Under the pieces are notes generated by a model, which did no database searches, was not told where the DNA came from, and saw only the letters and a list, made by a program, of their open reading frames with translations. Source: Cristatella mucedo (taxonomy: Eukaryota; Bryozoa; Phylactolaemata; Cristatellidae). Taken from it: a DNA stretch of 64,000 nt. This document shows positions 24,841-64,000 of this stretch, piece after piece (within the stretch, counting starts at the first letter, position 1; every line of letters starts with the position of its first letter). The stretch lies in NCBI GenBank assembly GCA_009760855.2, contig WPIO01000124.1, positions 639,501 to 703,500 of the forward strand. The letters are read 5' to 3'. Position numbers and translations under genes: made by a program.

Positions 24841-25879
24841 GGCGTGCAACGATAAATGTAGCTAATAACTGGCAGTCCACCACTACAAAGCAGTAAACAT
24901 GTACACGGGGAGGGTGTGGCATGCGAGAGCAGGCCACGATTCAACACCGACAGCACGGCCTTGTGCTGGCACAAGATTTTGCCTGTTTTTGTTGTCACCA
25001 TTACTTCGGTGGTAACCATTACTTGCCCCTCAGGTCTGACGACTGCAGCCAACTGACCAACTGATTTCATATGCCGGCTAGATACTCTCGACAAATGCAC
25101 GACTGCAATGCCACGAGTCAATGAAGAAGTCTCTGGCTCCTGACTGCAGCCTAACTGGCACTTCCGGGTTGCTCACTCGCTCGGACCGCTCCCGGGCATT
25201 CTCGAGGGCATTCTCCGGGAAAGCGAGGACAGCCAAAATCCGACCTGGATCGCTGAGGCATCTTGCCATACTCAGCTGTTTACGGTACAATACCACTTCC
25301 TCCATGCCTCCACTCGTTAAAAGACAGCCTGTGCAGCTGATGAAACAGCATGGTACCTCAGTGGTACCCTACCCAACCGGAAGCAGATCTTCTTAGGTGC
25401 TGCAAAGCCTGTCCTGTGGATGCAGAGGGGTTGCAGAGGTGTGGAGTTCAGTTGCTCTAGTTGGATTGCTCTAAGCAGCTCGCTAGCATATACCACATGG
25501 AATGCACCACACACGACCAGGCCACAGGACTAGGCATGACCTTGTGACCTCTGCTTGCTCGAGCTACTGTCGAGAAGATTTTTAATTTCTCACGCCGGTC
25601 AGAGGTAGACAACTCATAGACATAGCCAACGTGGGAAGGGACAGCGGTGGTTTAGAATGGGCTTGCTCCAATCGAAGAGAAACGAGAAAATGAGTAGGAT
25701 TAAGAAGGCTAGTGAACTAGTCAAATGCTAGAAAGTTTGCCCTTTCACCGATCCTCTCGCTGTCATACGGGTGGGGGGCGTCGGTAGTGCAAAGTGCCTG
25801 CCTTGGCGCAATACGACCGGCTCTCCCGAGAGATACTCGAGCGACAAATGGACAGGGGCATGCTCGCCTTCTTTGTCCT
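24841..25879. other. No recognisable gene
   Basis: Nothing supported beyond short ORFs of fewer than 100 codons. Confidence 0.4.
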
Positions 25880-26240
25880 CATCTGGCTTGCTCACATACA
25901 GAGAGCAATCTTCGATGCTTCCATTCCTCCACTTAAAGACGCTTGGCTACAGAAGCTTTTGCTCTGCGGGTCCTGTGGACTTTGGAATACACTTCCACAA
26001 ATCTTACTCGACGATGTCTACTGTCCTGCTGCCGACTGTGGCACATGCTCTCCAGAGGTTCTGAGCTGCCGCTTCCATACTGCTCACTGGCTCAATTGCC
26101 CTCCTGACTCAGCCATTCTTCTCATTTTCTCTTTGTTGCGTGAGGTGAAGTCTGTCGGCTACCGAATGTATGGCTTCGCAGAGTTACAAATGGAGATGCA
26201 TTACATTAAATTACTCGTTGCTGAACCACGCACACCAGCT
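25880..26240 (+). mobile_element. LINE family 2 remnant
   Basis: The frame reads LKTLGYRSFCSAGP and, one frame over, GLWNTLPQILL. This is the C-terminal pattern of CR1/L2-type ORF2 (KTxGxRAFSxAGPxLWNxLP). The 3' part (about 26021-26205) is shared with 44411-44560, including CTCTTTGTTGCGTGAG and GGCTACCGAATG. It is degenerate. Confidence 0.65.
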
Positions 26241-27139
26241 TGCTCTCGTGCAAAGTTCATTTGCTTGGTGCCGCTTCCACAGCTGTGGCCAATCGCATCA
26301 GCATGCTGAGCAGAGCAGGTGACACGTCGGCGCATTAGATGAGTTGGCTCAGAAGAACACACCTCAGCTCATTTCCGACCTGATGGTCTCATCGCCTCGC
26401 TGCCGAGAACATCGTGCCACACGCGTTGCGCTGGGACTTGATCCTCGCTGATGATGCGTATTTCAGTACTGCCCAGCCGAAGACGGCAACGTCGACTCGA
26501 GAGGAGTCATGCCTCCTGCTCGCCAGCTTGGCTAGTGAGGCTTCGATAGCTTCCATCAGCCACTCGTGATTGAGCTGATTATAGTGAACTCTGATCTGTA
26601 CTCGGGGAGCCTCTAGACTCTGTCGGCAGCGTGGCTGCCTTGCAGGCATCAATGCATTTCAGCCGTCAGTAAGAGATCAGCGCTGCTGCAGCAGCCGTCT
26701 GGATGCACCACCGAGCAAGCCCCGCTCAAGCATGGACTGCCAGCAAAAGTGAGTCGTGAGCACGCAGAAGAATGCACAGCTTACACTCAGGTCGCTGACC
26801 ATGATCTAGATGCTAAAAAAAATGTGTACCCTGTTTTATAGTTTGTCAGGCGACGTGTCCCTTGCTCGAAGAGCTAGGGACACTGCATTCTACAGATCGG
26901 AGGTATGACATCCGATTTGCTGAATATCCCAAGGCTTCTCGCGGTCTTTGAACACTATTTGTGCATGTTATGGCAGGATAGTGTCCACGGTGGTATACTT
27001 TTAAAAGCACGATTATTGAACCCACAGAACTTACTCAGAGGTCTCTCATTGCTTGCCTGCACTCACTTACAGGTAACTTCATCTTCATTACCAATCTATC
27101 ACTTGTCTCTTGCTGTGACTCTCTACTCTTACTCCCCCT
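26241..27139. other. No recognisable gene
   Basis: No supported coding region or repeat seen. Confidence 0.4.
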
Positions 27140-30344
<3,205 letters not shown>

Positions 30345-31597
30345 GACCTGGTCCAGTCATTGATCAATCCAGTATTGATGTGAATGGACAAAGATCATCC
30401 GAGGAACTTCTGAAATATGGGGTACCTCGGGGCTCCATGCTTGGTCCAATTCTTTTCACGGTTTATACTCTCCCTCTTTCCGGTGCGATTGCCAAGCACA
30501 ATCTAGGCTTTCACTTCTATGCAGACGATGCTCAGTTGCTTTGCTTTGATCCCTCCCATCCCTCCAGCAGATCGAATTCTCTTAACTCCCTTGCGGCATG
30601 TATTGACGACATCTACACATGGATGACAACACAATTTTCTTAAAGTGAATTACGATAAAACCAACTTACTAGTTATGGGCAAACTAAGTGTGATTCAGAC
30701 ATTGAAAAGGATAACGCTCAAAATCGGCTCTGCCAGCATATCTCCAGTTGAATCAGCTCGAAATCTAGGTGTCATATTCCAAAGTGACCTCTCGTTAGAC
30801 GACCACATCAGCTCTACAGTCAAGTCTGCCTACTTTCAGCTACACAACATTGCTAAAATTCGGGTTTGTTTGGATAAGGTTACCACGTCCAAGTTGGTCC
30901 ATGCATTCGTGACATCCCGTCTCGACTTCTGTAACTCACTGCTTGCTGGTCTACTGGCCTGTGCACTCAGGAGCTTACAGCTGATGCAAAACTCTGCAGC
31001 TTGGCTTGTCTGTTGTGAGCATCGCAGTTGCCACTTCACACCATTTCTCGCCGACATGCACTGGCTCTCATTCAAGCAACACATCGACTTAAGGTTTTGT
31101 CACTCACTTTTAGGTCCCTTCATTCTTTGGCTCCAGCCTACTTATCAGATCTACTCCCCCCACCAGGCTAAGCATCTTACCACCCACTTTTCGGAATCTA
31201 ACTGTATACCTGTATCTCGTACAAACCTCAAATCCTTTGGAGACCGTGCCTTTAGTTCGTATGCTTCCAAAGCCTGGAACTCCCTCTTGACTTATGTCAC
31301 GGCATCTCCTGACTCGTTCACATTTAAAAAGAAACTAAAAACGCCTATATTTATCAAAGCATTCACTGGGTCCCCGTGATTCGTCCTTGATGTGCTTATG
31401 CGTGCTGACACTGCACGTGCTGCCACTAATCATTTTTGCATTCTGACCCTATGTATGTCACCCTAACCATGTTATTCTTGTTGTTTATTGAGCATGATAC
31501 CACTAACCATCCGACCGTGCTTCCTTTGCAGCGAATGTAATGTGCCTAGAAAGAGATCGAGTTATCCGAGGGGCCGCTTTATCAAATGTATTATTAC
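30345..31597 (+). mobile_element. LINE family 1 copy, 5'-truncated
   Basis: Two adjoining reading frames. 30345-30643 carries the reverse-transcriptase core (SIDVNGQRSSEELLKYGVPR, then the catalytic FHFYADDAQLL). 30645-31379 carries the thumb and C-terminal region (NLLVMGKLS, SDLSLDDHISSTVKS, LDFCNSLLAG, TNLKSFGDRAFSSYASKAWN). The two frames are offset by one small shift near 30640. The 3' UTR and tail run to about 31597. It is closely similar to 60745-62325 but not intact. Confidence 0.93.
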
Positions 31598-32944
31598 TAC
31601 CAATTAGATTTACTGACAACGAATGCTTAAACTATTTTTATGAAGAGCACATGGTGCGGTACTTTGTTAGACGATTACGCGTCATTATACCTTTGTGCGA
31701 CGATTTCTGATAGCACACATTTGCCAGTGGACAGAAGCAGAGGATATACAGTATTTGGTTTATTCCAACACTTTCTGGAAGCTACAGTCTTGTGGCAACA
31801 CTCGTGAAACATCGCTAGTCAATAAAGGCAACTAAATGAATGGAGTCAAAGCATAGCTAACCATATCCAACGGACGAATAAATGGACATTATTGACCATT
31901 GTGAACATGATTATGTGGACATTCTATGTGGACTGCTATGCAGAGTTAAGTTAGAAAACAGCCATTTTAGTTAGCATACTCTGACCGAAGAGTGTTTGAA
32001 AAAATACTGTTTGGAATACATAAATGAGCACGAACCACCAACACTTTTAGAGTCAATATATAAGCATCGGTATAAAGACAGTCATTTAAAAGAATGATAC
32101 TGCAAAATAGGCTTGTAGGGTCTTCACTACGTTGGCTAGTCGTGCACCTCCAAGGCGCTATTAAGGAACTTGATCCAGCTTTAGGTCAATCAGACCTTGT
32201 GGGTCAACTGACAGTAATAGCTTCTTCTAGGTGTGAAACAGCTAAGTGTAGATGAGGATCGTACGTGCGTTATGCAGCGATATGTTCAAATACTACTATT
32301 TCGATACCGATGCAGCTATGGCGAGTCAGTAGATGAAGATAATCTTCCCTCGATGTATTTCTCCTCTGCGCTTTTTTCCTAGCGCCCTCTCTCCAGTGGG
32401 CTGCATTTGCTGGGGAATACAGCTCTCAAGCGATGTCATAGGTAAACAAGTATGCACGCCAGCGAGGGCCGCAACCGAAAGCCAGAGCGCTACGCTAATG
32501 GCGACCGGCCCTGCTCCCGATCGTTTGCAGCTGCACGTTCATCAACGCCTCTAGTTGCTGCATTCCCACAGCTTGGACTCACTACCGACTGACAGCTCGT
32601 CATCCCCGGATTGACGGAATTCGAGCCGAGCCAAAAACGCACACGTTCCACGCGGCCTTTGCTCTGTCTGAGCGAATTGTTCTTTTGTACGGTTGTCGGT
32701 TATGAAACCGTGCAAATCGTGACAAAGAACCGCGACGATGTACTTAACGTACTGTGACTCAGCGTACCCATCTTTTTTCCTTGGAGTCCTTTGCTTATTC
32801 CTGCATGATTTAGTGAGCTTTGCCAACCGGGGTCCTATAACCCGCCCGAGAGTGCTTAACTAACCCAGTGCCCAAAAAACCGTCAACTAGCCTCCGTGTG
32901 CTTTTGCATGCTTGCCTAAGCAGGATACCTGCTTTTATCAACTA
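31598..32944. other. No recognisable gene
   Basis: AT-rich, then moderately GC-rich from 32330. No ORF with recognisable features. Confidence 0.4.
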
Positions 32945-32949
32945 TTGGC

Positions 32950-33030
32950 AATTGCTTTTCTTATAAAGCGCCCGAATAGATTAGATTCTCTTCAAGGCGT
33001 TATAAAAAGATTATTATTATTATTGTTAAC
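32950..33030 (+). mobile_element. SINE B or LINE tail fragment
   Basis: The tail box (AAAGCGCCCGAATAGATTAG, then AAGGCGTTATAAAAAG) is followed by a TTA microsatellite. Only the 3' end is present, so it cannot be assigned to the SINE or the LINE. Confidence 0.6.
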
Positions 33031-33876
33031 ATTTTAGCATGAGGTAGCTCACCAAAACTTGTCGGCAGTTTGCAGGCCGCTCGCATTGCCCTAGATTTCT
33101 TGTTGAATTATTTTATAGGGGTTAATCAAATCTCGTCCGAGCTAAATACAATTACGTCGAATGTCTTAAGAGTTAGGCTTCAGTAAGAAACCGATAATAC
33201 CACCATGTCGAGAGACAGCATGGGTGCGATCCATCTCATACACGAAAGTGTAGCACATGTCAGACACAAGCATTACGGCTTACGTCAGCATTGCGTAAGC
33301 ATTACGGCTTCAATCAGCTAGTTCTAAGCAACACAGTCACAGAAGATTTTCCAATCAGTGCTAGCCAATCAGTGCCGGATCACAAGCTAGCGACTAGCTA
33401 AGTAGTAACTTACAAACACTTCACATGTAATCTGGCGTTTGTACTCTTAAAATGAATTTTAAGATAATGCCATCTAGGTACTTGGAAGTTAATAATCTTC
33501 AGATACCATTCGTTCTTTACGGTAACACTTACCATTATTTTACTAGCTTCGTATTGTTTCGGATGTTGCGGACGTTCGTATTTTTACGGACGTATGCACC
33601 CTGATTCTAAGCGGGCTTATGTGTGTTGGATGCACTCTACAAGCATGGCTTTGAGTTCAGAACAATTAAGGAACGGCACGCCTGATGGCCAACCTCTGGC
33701 CAGGCTCAGTCGAACCTCGGGAGCCTCTGATTTACTGCTCTGCTTGAAGTCTGGATCCCACGTCGAAGCTGCAGCGGTACAAGTTCAGTGCTTCTGTGAC
33801 GTAATTCCTGTAGTTTAAGTAAAACAAAATTGCGAAGACCATTATCATATCGCGGAAAATCGCCATGTGGAAGTAT
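33031..33876. other. No recognisable gene
   Basis: No supported features. A short duplication (AAGCATTACGGCTT, near 33268 and 33297) is visible. Confidence 0.4.
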
Positions 33877-34345
33877 GATAATAATAATAATAACAATAGT
33901 GAATTTGAAATATAGAACTCAATCTCTTTCTTGGCACGTTACATTTGCTGCAAAGGAAGCACGATCGAATGATTAGTGGTAGCATGCTCAAAAAACAATA
34001 AGAATGACATGAATACGGGTGACATGCAAGGGTCAACATGCAGGTTTCGTTAGTGGCAGCATGCACAGTACCAGCACCCATAAGCCCACAAAGGATGAAT
34101 CACAGGGACCCAGTGAATGCTGTGATCAATAGATGCGTTCTTAGTTTCTTGTTAAATGTGAACAAGTCATGAGATGTCGTGACACAAGTCGGGAGTGAGT
34201 TCCGGGCTTTTGGAGCATAGGAACTAAAGGCAAGGTCTCCAAAGGATTTGAGGTTTGTACGAGGTATTTGTAGACTGTTGGATTCCGAAAAGCGGGTGGT
34301 ACGATGCTTGGCCTGATGGGGGAGAGGATCTATTGGTAGCTGATT
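33877..34345 (-). mobile_element. LINE family 1, 3' end
   Basis: Minus-strand copy: the TTA microsatellite at 33877-33894, the tail box, the 3' UTR, then the ORF2 end reading outward as FTFNKKLRTHLL-like and TNLKSFGDLAFSSYAPKAR-like to about 34345. Degenerate. Confidence 0.85.
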
Positions 34346-34859
34346 AACCTATTTATAACTCTATCAGACCTGGAGTACCGTCTGTCCCAGCCCAACGGTG
34401 AGGCGCTTCACGTCTCAGAACCGAGACTTGCTGCTGCACGAAATCCTTTATTGTCTACTGCAAGTGAAGTTAAAGACGCTACGAAAACGAGGCCCTTGGA
34501 TCGTGTGATGATATTTCCTTCACCTGAGGATGGGGCCTCGTACTCATTGGCCCCTAGAAGCTGCCGTACCTCTAGAGAATAATAAATCGCTATTTAACTT
34601 GCACGAAGCCCGAGACTGTTCGTAAGAGCCACTGGTTACGGGTCTCAACTAACTCTAAGATCCTTATGAAAAATTCCTGGTTACAATGGAGCAGTCGCCC
34701 GTGCTTCTGGGGCTGCCGAGGACCGCTGAAAACCCAGCCACGGGATCCTCTGCACTTGCTTGAAGTGTCGTTATCCTTTGGCATTTTCAAGCCGAAGTTC
34801 GAATATAAGATCCCTTCCGAGCAAGTTTCCCTGTGCGTCTGGGATCTCCATACCTGACA

Positions 34860-35135
34860 CCTCCTTTAGTTCATATCTCCCAAAGCCTGGAGCTCACTAC
34901 CAACTGACGTTACTACCCCCCTACGACTTGACAGAATTGAAAAAGAAGCTAAAGATCCACGTGTTCCTCAGCATTTGCTCCGTCCTCGTGAAATATCCTT
35001 CGTGTGCTTCTGCATGTATAGTATTACTAACGAATTGACATGCATCTTTTCCAGCACATGCAAGTGCTTTAACAATTTTTTTTATATCTATCGGGGTGCT
35101 CTATATGTGTCATTATTATTATTATTATTATTACT
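34860..35135 (+). mobile_element. LINE family 1, degenerate 3' end
   Basis: Contains ISPKAWSSLPTDVTT-like and LKKKLKIHVFLSI sequence, a UTR, a diverged tail box (TCTATCGGGGTGCTCTATATG) and an ATT microsatellite at 35112-35133. Confidence 0.75.
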
Positions 35136-35571
35136 ATGGCATTTATAGATCTCCAGGCCGAGAGTGAACGAGCCAGTTATCATCCGCTGGTGCAACCACG
35201 CCCATCTAGCTAGGCGGGCAGCGCCATCTAGTTTTATTCAGGGTGGGCGTAGCCCCTGCGAGGAGCCCATCCCCCGGCTCTCTCAGGAGGCCGTCCGCCG
35301 CTAGTAGTAGCCTACCCATTCAAACGGCATGATGGAGGGCGTCGGCATCCGCTCCCGTTACTCGTCTGCAGTCGTGATACATTCCTAAGCCAGCCACTGG
35401 AGCTGGCGAGCGGGCTGAAGAAGCCGTCGGCGGGTAATGCTGGTGTTGGTGCCGACCGGTAGCAGGTGACCGACTACGCGAGCGTGGGCACAGTGGTGCA
35501 GACAGAGCCTGTGGACGACACCTGCCCGTTCGCGCCAGCGCTCCGGGCGCGGCGACTATGAGCTGAGAGAC

Positions 35572-36345
35572 ATGAAGTGCAGCAGCAAGTATTCAGGTTC
35601 GGACGAGGAACATCTGCTCATCGCCCGCTACGCCTGCCGGCTGGCATCGCCGGTCGTCGTAGCAGCGGCCGGTTTTGCCGCCGCCGCCGGCCAAGAGACG
35701 CCGCCGGTGGCCGACGTTTCCGCGCAGGAGGCAACTGTGCAGCAGCTGCTGCAGAAGAACAGGCAAATCGCCGCCGAAATCGAGCAGCTGAAGCGTCTCC
35801 GCCAGGAGGCGTCGGGCGAGCGGGCGCCTGACGCAGCAGCAGCCGTGTACAGCAGCAGCGGCGGCGGCTTGGACGAAAGGCTTACGCTGTGCGCCGACCT
35901 GCTCGTGCTCAAGCAGCACAAGAGCGAGCTCGAGGAGAAAATGGGTAAGCTTCGCCAGAGCCGCAAGGACCTCGTCGAGCAGCTGGAGAGCCTCATGCGC
36001 CTGCTTCGTGAAAGGGGCGAAGCGGAAAAGGCTCTGTCTGCCAGCCTCAGCCGCAGCCGCAGTCCTGAACCGCCAAAGTTTCTTGCCTGTGGTGGCGAGC
36101 CGGGCCCAAGCCCGGCTCGGACGAGCCCGCGCTCTCCCTGCCCGGGCTCAGTCGGCGCGAAGCACACCGCAGCCGTGGCTGGAGTCGGAGGAGCCGGCCG
36201 ACCCATCGCTTCCGTCAGCGGGGAGCTGCTCGGAGCGGTCGCGGAAATTAGTACCGCCATCGCGGATCTCGTTAAAGAGATCACGCAGTCGCCCCCGAGC
36301 GCTCTGTCCGCTCCCGGGTCGCTCCCGACTCCTGACCGGTCTTGA
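35572..36345 (+). CDS. DTN: Dystrobrevin C-terminal coiled-coil exon
   Basis: Dystrobrevin is a cytoplasmic member of the dystrophin-associated complex; its C-terminal coiled coil binds dystrophin or its relatives. After SGSDEEHLLIARYACRLA (vertebrate: LDEEHRLIARYAARLA) comes an Ala-rich linker. Coiled coil 1 follows (VQQLLQKNRQIAAEIEQLKR), then coiled coil 2 (LLVLKQHKSELEEKMGKLR, DLVEQLESLMRLL). After a Ser/Pro-rich linker, LLGAVAEISTAIADLVKEIT matches the vertebrate LLVAADSITNTMSSLVKEL box. TGA is at 36343-36345. The ATG at 35572 is probably not the true start: an acceptor-like TATTCAG ends at 35596, exactly where conservation begins. EF-hand-like and ZZ exons were not found upstream. The region is much more GC-rich than its surroundings. 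Confidence 0.88.
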   Translation: MKCSSKYSGSDEEHLLIARYACRLASPVVVAAAGFAAAAGQETPPVADVSAQEATVQQLLQKNRQIAAEIEQLKRLRQEASGERAPDAAAAVYSSSGGGLDERLTLCADLLVLKQHKSELEEKMGKLRQSRKDLVEQLESLMRLLRERGEAEKALSASLSRSRSPEPPKFLACGGEPGPSPARTSPRSPCPGSVGAKHTAAVAGVGGAGRPIASVSGELLGAVAEISTAIADLVKEITQSPPSALSAPGSLPTPDRS

Positions 36346-36480
36346 GATCCGGGCTCGGCAGCAACGGCAGCAGCGGCAGCGTCGACACGCCCCGCACAGG
36401 CGGCCTCCTGCAGCGCCGAATGGGCATCGTCCTGGTCATAGATTCGGACCGAACGAGGTTAATATCGACTTCCACCACAG

Positions 36481-36783
36481 GCAGTCCCTGCGGCTGCCGC
36501 GCTGGGGCTCGGTGCAGTGGCGGCGCCTTATCTTCCTGCTGTGCAGGACTTGTTTCGGCTGCTGCCTACGAACCCTGTGCCTTCGCGAGCTACACCGGCG
36601 TCGGCCCCCTTCGACCAGTGAATGTCGAAATTCCACCGCCAACTCGCCGATGCTCCTTCTGTCGCATCGCTGAGCATCGGAGGAGCCGCATGGGACCGAA
36701 TACCCCTACCCGAAGCCCTAGGAGGGCTCATGTATGCCATCGAGGCGAGGGAGCAGGTCGGCTGTGTCCATGTGCCAAAATAA
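36481..36783 (+). CDS. TGA-interrupted open frame after dystrobrevin
   Basis: One frame stays open from 36481 to TAA at 36781-36783 apart from a single TGA at 36619-36621. The first part reads APYLPAVQDLFRLLPTNPVP and ends SAPFDQ; the second, after TGA, starts MSKFHRQLADAPSVASLSIG and ends EALGGLMYAIEAREQVGC plus VHVPK. An acceptor-like TTCCACCACAG ends at 36480, on a codon boundary. It is in the same frame as the dystrobrevin exon but separated from it by TGA, TAG and TAA. It could be an alternative 3'-terminal exon, part of the dystrobrevin 3' UTR, or a separate short gene. I do not recognise the protein. Confidence 0.3.
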
Positions 36784-36928
36784 GAAGAGCCCGACGTACC
36801 AGACTTGAGTGGCTTTGCTTCTTGTCAGCTGCTTGTAAGCCACAGCATTCCTTTCTCGAGTAAATACACATTGCTTTCGACTCCTGTGACTAATGACCGA
36901 GACTCAGAGCCTGCCTTTGCGGTTGACT

Positions 36929-36934
36929 AATAAA
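36929..36934 (+). promoter_or_regulatory. Candidate polyadenylation signal AATAAA
   Basis: AATAAA lies 584 bp past the dystrobrevin stop and 146 bp past the downstream open frame. It is the first good match on the plus strand in this flank. Confidence 0.45.
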
Positions 36935-37714
36935 TAGCCTGGCCCCAGCTAGGGGGGCATTCAGCAGCTGCAGGAGCAGCCCTCAGATTTGCTTAGGTTC
37001 CCCTACCTCTACCCCTACAGCTGTGTGTGGCCAATGCGATCGGTTTCAAAAGAAAGCTCAGAGCTTCGTTTGTAGCCCGCAACAGTGCCACCCTTCTAAT
37101 CTGCTGGCTCCGGCTGCAGTTTAAACAGGCTGCCTGCTGACGGGCGGTTTGGGCCAGCCTTATCTTGCTGGTAGGCAGGCGACGGTGGCCATTGCTGGGG
37201 GGAGTTCTCGAGTTTTAGCAGAACAGCTTGATTCGGCGATTTCGCAGTGGGCCATCTAACCAACCGTTAAAAGACGATGGTTATAGGCTCGTCCGTGCAA
37301 CGGGCTAAGCTGATAGTGGGAACAGCACTACGTTGGCAGACAGAGCCGCCTGGTTCTGTCAGTGACACTCCGGTGTGAATTCAGGTCGCACACTATACCC
37401 ATGCTTGCCAAAAAATTTGCACCATGTAAGTTAAGAATATACTCGAACTAACTAGTGCCGGCGATTGTGGGACGGCCTCGGATTCCGACCCAAGCCGACC
37501 AATACCTACGATCCCAGCTCCGGCAGACTCAAAAGGTCTGGTCATTCAACCTCAGCTTGCTGCTCAGAAAGACCGGGTGACAGGCTAGTTCTGTTTCAGC
37601 CCTTAAAACCCAGCAAGTATTTCTGAAGTCAGCCATCGGGTGCAAGAGGCCACTGGCAGCCACGATGACCAATTTCCCTCTGCTCACCCTTAGCCGGTCA
37701 TGGCTCGAACCACA
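36935..37714. other. Intergenic, no feature seen
   Basis: Between the dystrobrevin 3' flank and the SPIN-like element. No gene or repeat recognised. Confidence 0.45.
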
Positions 37715-37913
37715 TCATATACTAGTGGTTCTCAACCTTCCTAATGCCGCGACTCTTTAATACAATTCATGTTGTGGCGACCCCAACCGCAAAATTATTG
37801 CGTGCAAAATGTGGAAATGCGTGTTTTCCGATGGTCTTAGGCGACCCCTGTGAAAGGGTCGTTTGACCCTCAATGGAGTCGCGACCCACAGGTTGAGAAC
37901 CACTGTCATATAC
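37715..37913 (+). mobile_element. SPIN-like hAT miniature element, copy 1
   Basis: The element proper is 37723-37905 (183 bp), bordered by the perfect 8-bp duplication TCATATAC (37715-37722, 37906-37913), diagnostic of hAT transposons. The ends are AGTGGTTCTCAACC and its complement. Internal blocks CTAATGCCGCGAC, TTGTGGCGACCCC, GTTTTCCGATGGTCTTAGGC and GTCGCGACCCACAGGTTGAG match what I recall of the SPIN (Space Invaders) non-autonomous consensus. There is no coding capacity. Confidence 0.9.
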
Positions 37914-38289
37914 TCAGCAAAACTACCACTAAAGCTGTTAGCCGTTCCTGCTCCTATGGCTGCAAGCTTGCTCTCCCCTTATGCTTTTGCTGAATGACCC
38001 ATGGCAACGAAGGCTTTTGCTCTGATTAACCAAGGTGGTGCAACGATCTAACTCGATAGTCTAACGATCCTTGTTTAAAGATGTCACCTATTCTGCCGAC
38101 GATAATAGCACATCCTTTCTGGCAGTCCAGCACTACTTCTGACTTGTCCCATTTTTATTATTAGGTTTCTCAATTTTCTGTTGTCGCATGAGATGTACTG
38201 CCGCTGCCCACTTTGTTCATACCCGTAAGGCTTGAGAAAGCAGCAGCCAGCGCTTCGACATGGCACAGCCACTCACTTGACACGGCTGT

Positions 38290-39360
<1,071 letters not shown>

Positions 39361-39366
39361 TTTATT
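39361..39366 (-). promoter_or_regulatory. Candidate SMG1 polyadenylation signal
   Basis: Plus-strand TTTATT, that is AATAAA on the SMG1 strand, about 695 nt past the stop codon. The alternative is 39095-39100. Confidence 0.4.
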
Positions 39367-40060
39367 GCAATGCTCTTCGATGGTTGGAAGCAGAGCAGAT
39401 ATAAGAACTATCGGTTCTGCAGTGTCTCCCGCTGTTCTTGCACGAAGATTCCACCGAGTACCAAGACTTCTTTGTATCATTCAGCTCCGGTGTAAACACC
39501 TACACCTTCGAGTGTGTTGTGAGGGCAGACCCACCGCCAGATGGACGAGGAAGTACAGGTCAGGTGACCGATGACCCTCAACATTTCTCAACGCATACGT
39601 ACACCGTCTGCTGTGAGCTACGTATCGTTGACACTAAGCCAACACCATGGCTTACAGCTGCAGCACCTACAGCTACACGTCCGGCGTGTGCAGACTTATG
39701 TGTGAACTGTTGTTATGAAGGTGCACACGACCACGGCATCTGCTGCTATTGACGCAGCCGAGCCAGACGGACGACCTCAAGGCAAATGTAGCCCCATGCT
39801 CTCCGGGGGTAACAACACCACCATGCTGCTTACGCAATTCCTACGGCGCGTAACAAGCCAAAGACCCAGGGAATGGCATCCGCATCCAGGGACACAGCAG
39901 CAGCAGCAGCAGTCGGCAGCCAGGCTGGGGGTTCTCTCTGTCTCTCCATTGCGAAGCTCTGAGACCTTTCTGAGCAGCTCCGGGTCAAAAGCTCCCAGCA
40001 TCAAGGCAGGCTGGGGAGATAGAGACAAGACAAGCATCACGAGCAGCAACCGGCAACTTG

Positions 40061-64000
<23,940 letters not shown>

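Overview
The window is nuclear DNA from an invertebrate animal. Genes are split by GT-AG introns, the three recognisable genes (SMG1, a dystrobrevin and an SLC25A16-type mitochondrial carrier) are animal genes, and most of the rest is transposon-derived repeat and long microsatellite. I cannot name the species. Three SPIN-like hAT miniature elements are a clue, because SPIN elements have a patchy, horizontally transferred distribution among animals.

Layout. 1-6.7 kb: LINE 3' end, two Tc1-type transposon relics, local duplications. 6.78-12.18 kb (+): last three recognisable exons of a mitochondrial carrier (SLC25A16-like), with a degenerate LINE and a tRNA-derived SINE in the large final intron. 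12.2-35.4 kb: no recognisable host gene; LINE and SINE copies, a ~172-bp tandem repeat, a ~184-bp tandem duplication and long CT/GA tracts. 35.57-36.35 kb (+): GC-rich exon encoding the coiled-coil C-terminus of dystrobrevin, followed by an unexplained TGA-interrupted open frame. 37.7-38.6 kb: a SPIN-like element and 87 uninterrupted CAG units. 40.06-64.0 kb (-): the 3' half of SMG1, the PI3K-like kinase of nonsense-mediated mRNA decay. I reconstruct thirty exons that join in one frame (about 1,831 codons), from upstream of the kinase domain to the FATC terminus; the 5' part lies beyond position 64000.

SMG1 and dystrobrevin are convergent, tail to tail about 3.7 kb apart; the carrier lies on the dystrobrevin strand. 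These are unlinked housekeeping or structural genes, with no sign of an operon or defence system. The unusual content is in the repeats: SPIN-like elements with 8-bp target duplications, a long-armed Tc1 relic, a SINE whose tail matches the resident LINE tail, a giant CAG tract, and a candidate optional SMG1 exon whose frame is rescued by a 4-nt shifted acceptor. I found no convincing wholly new system.
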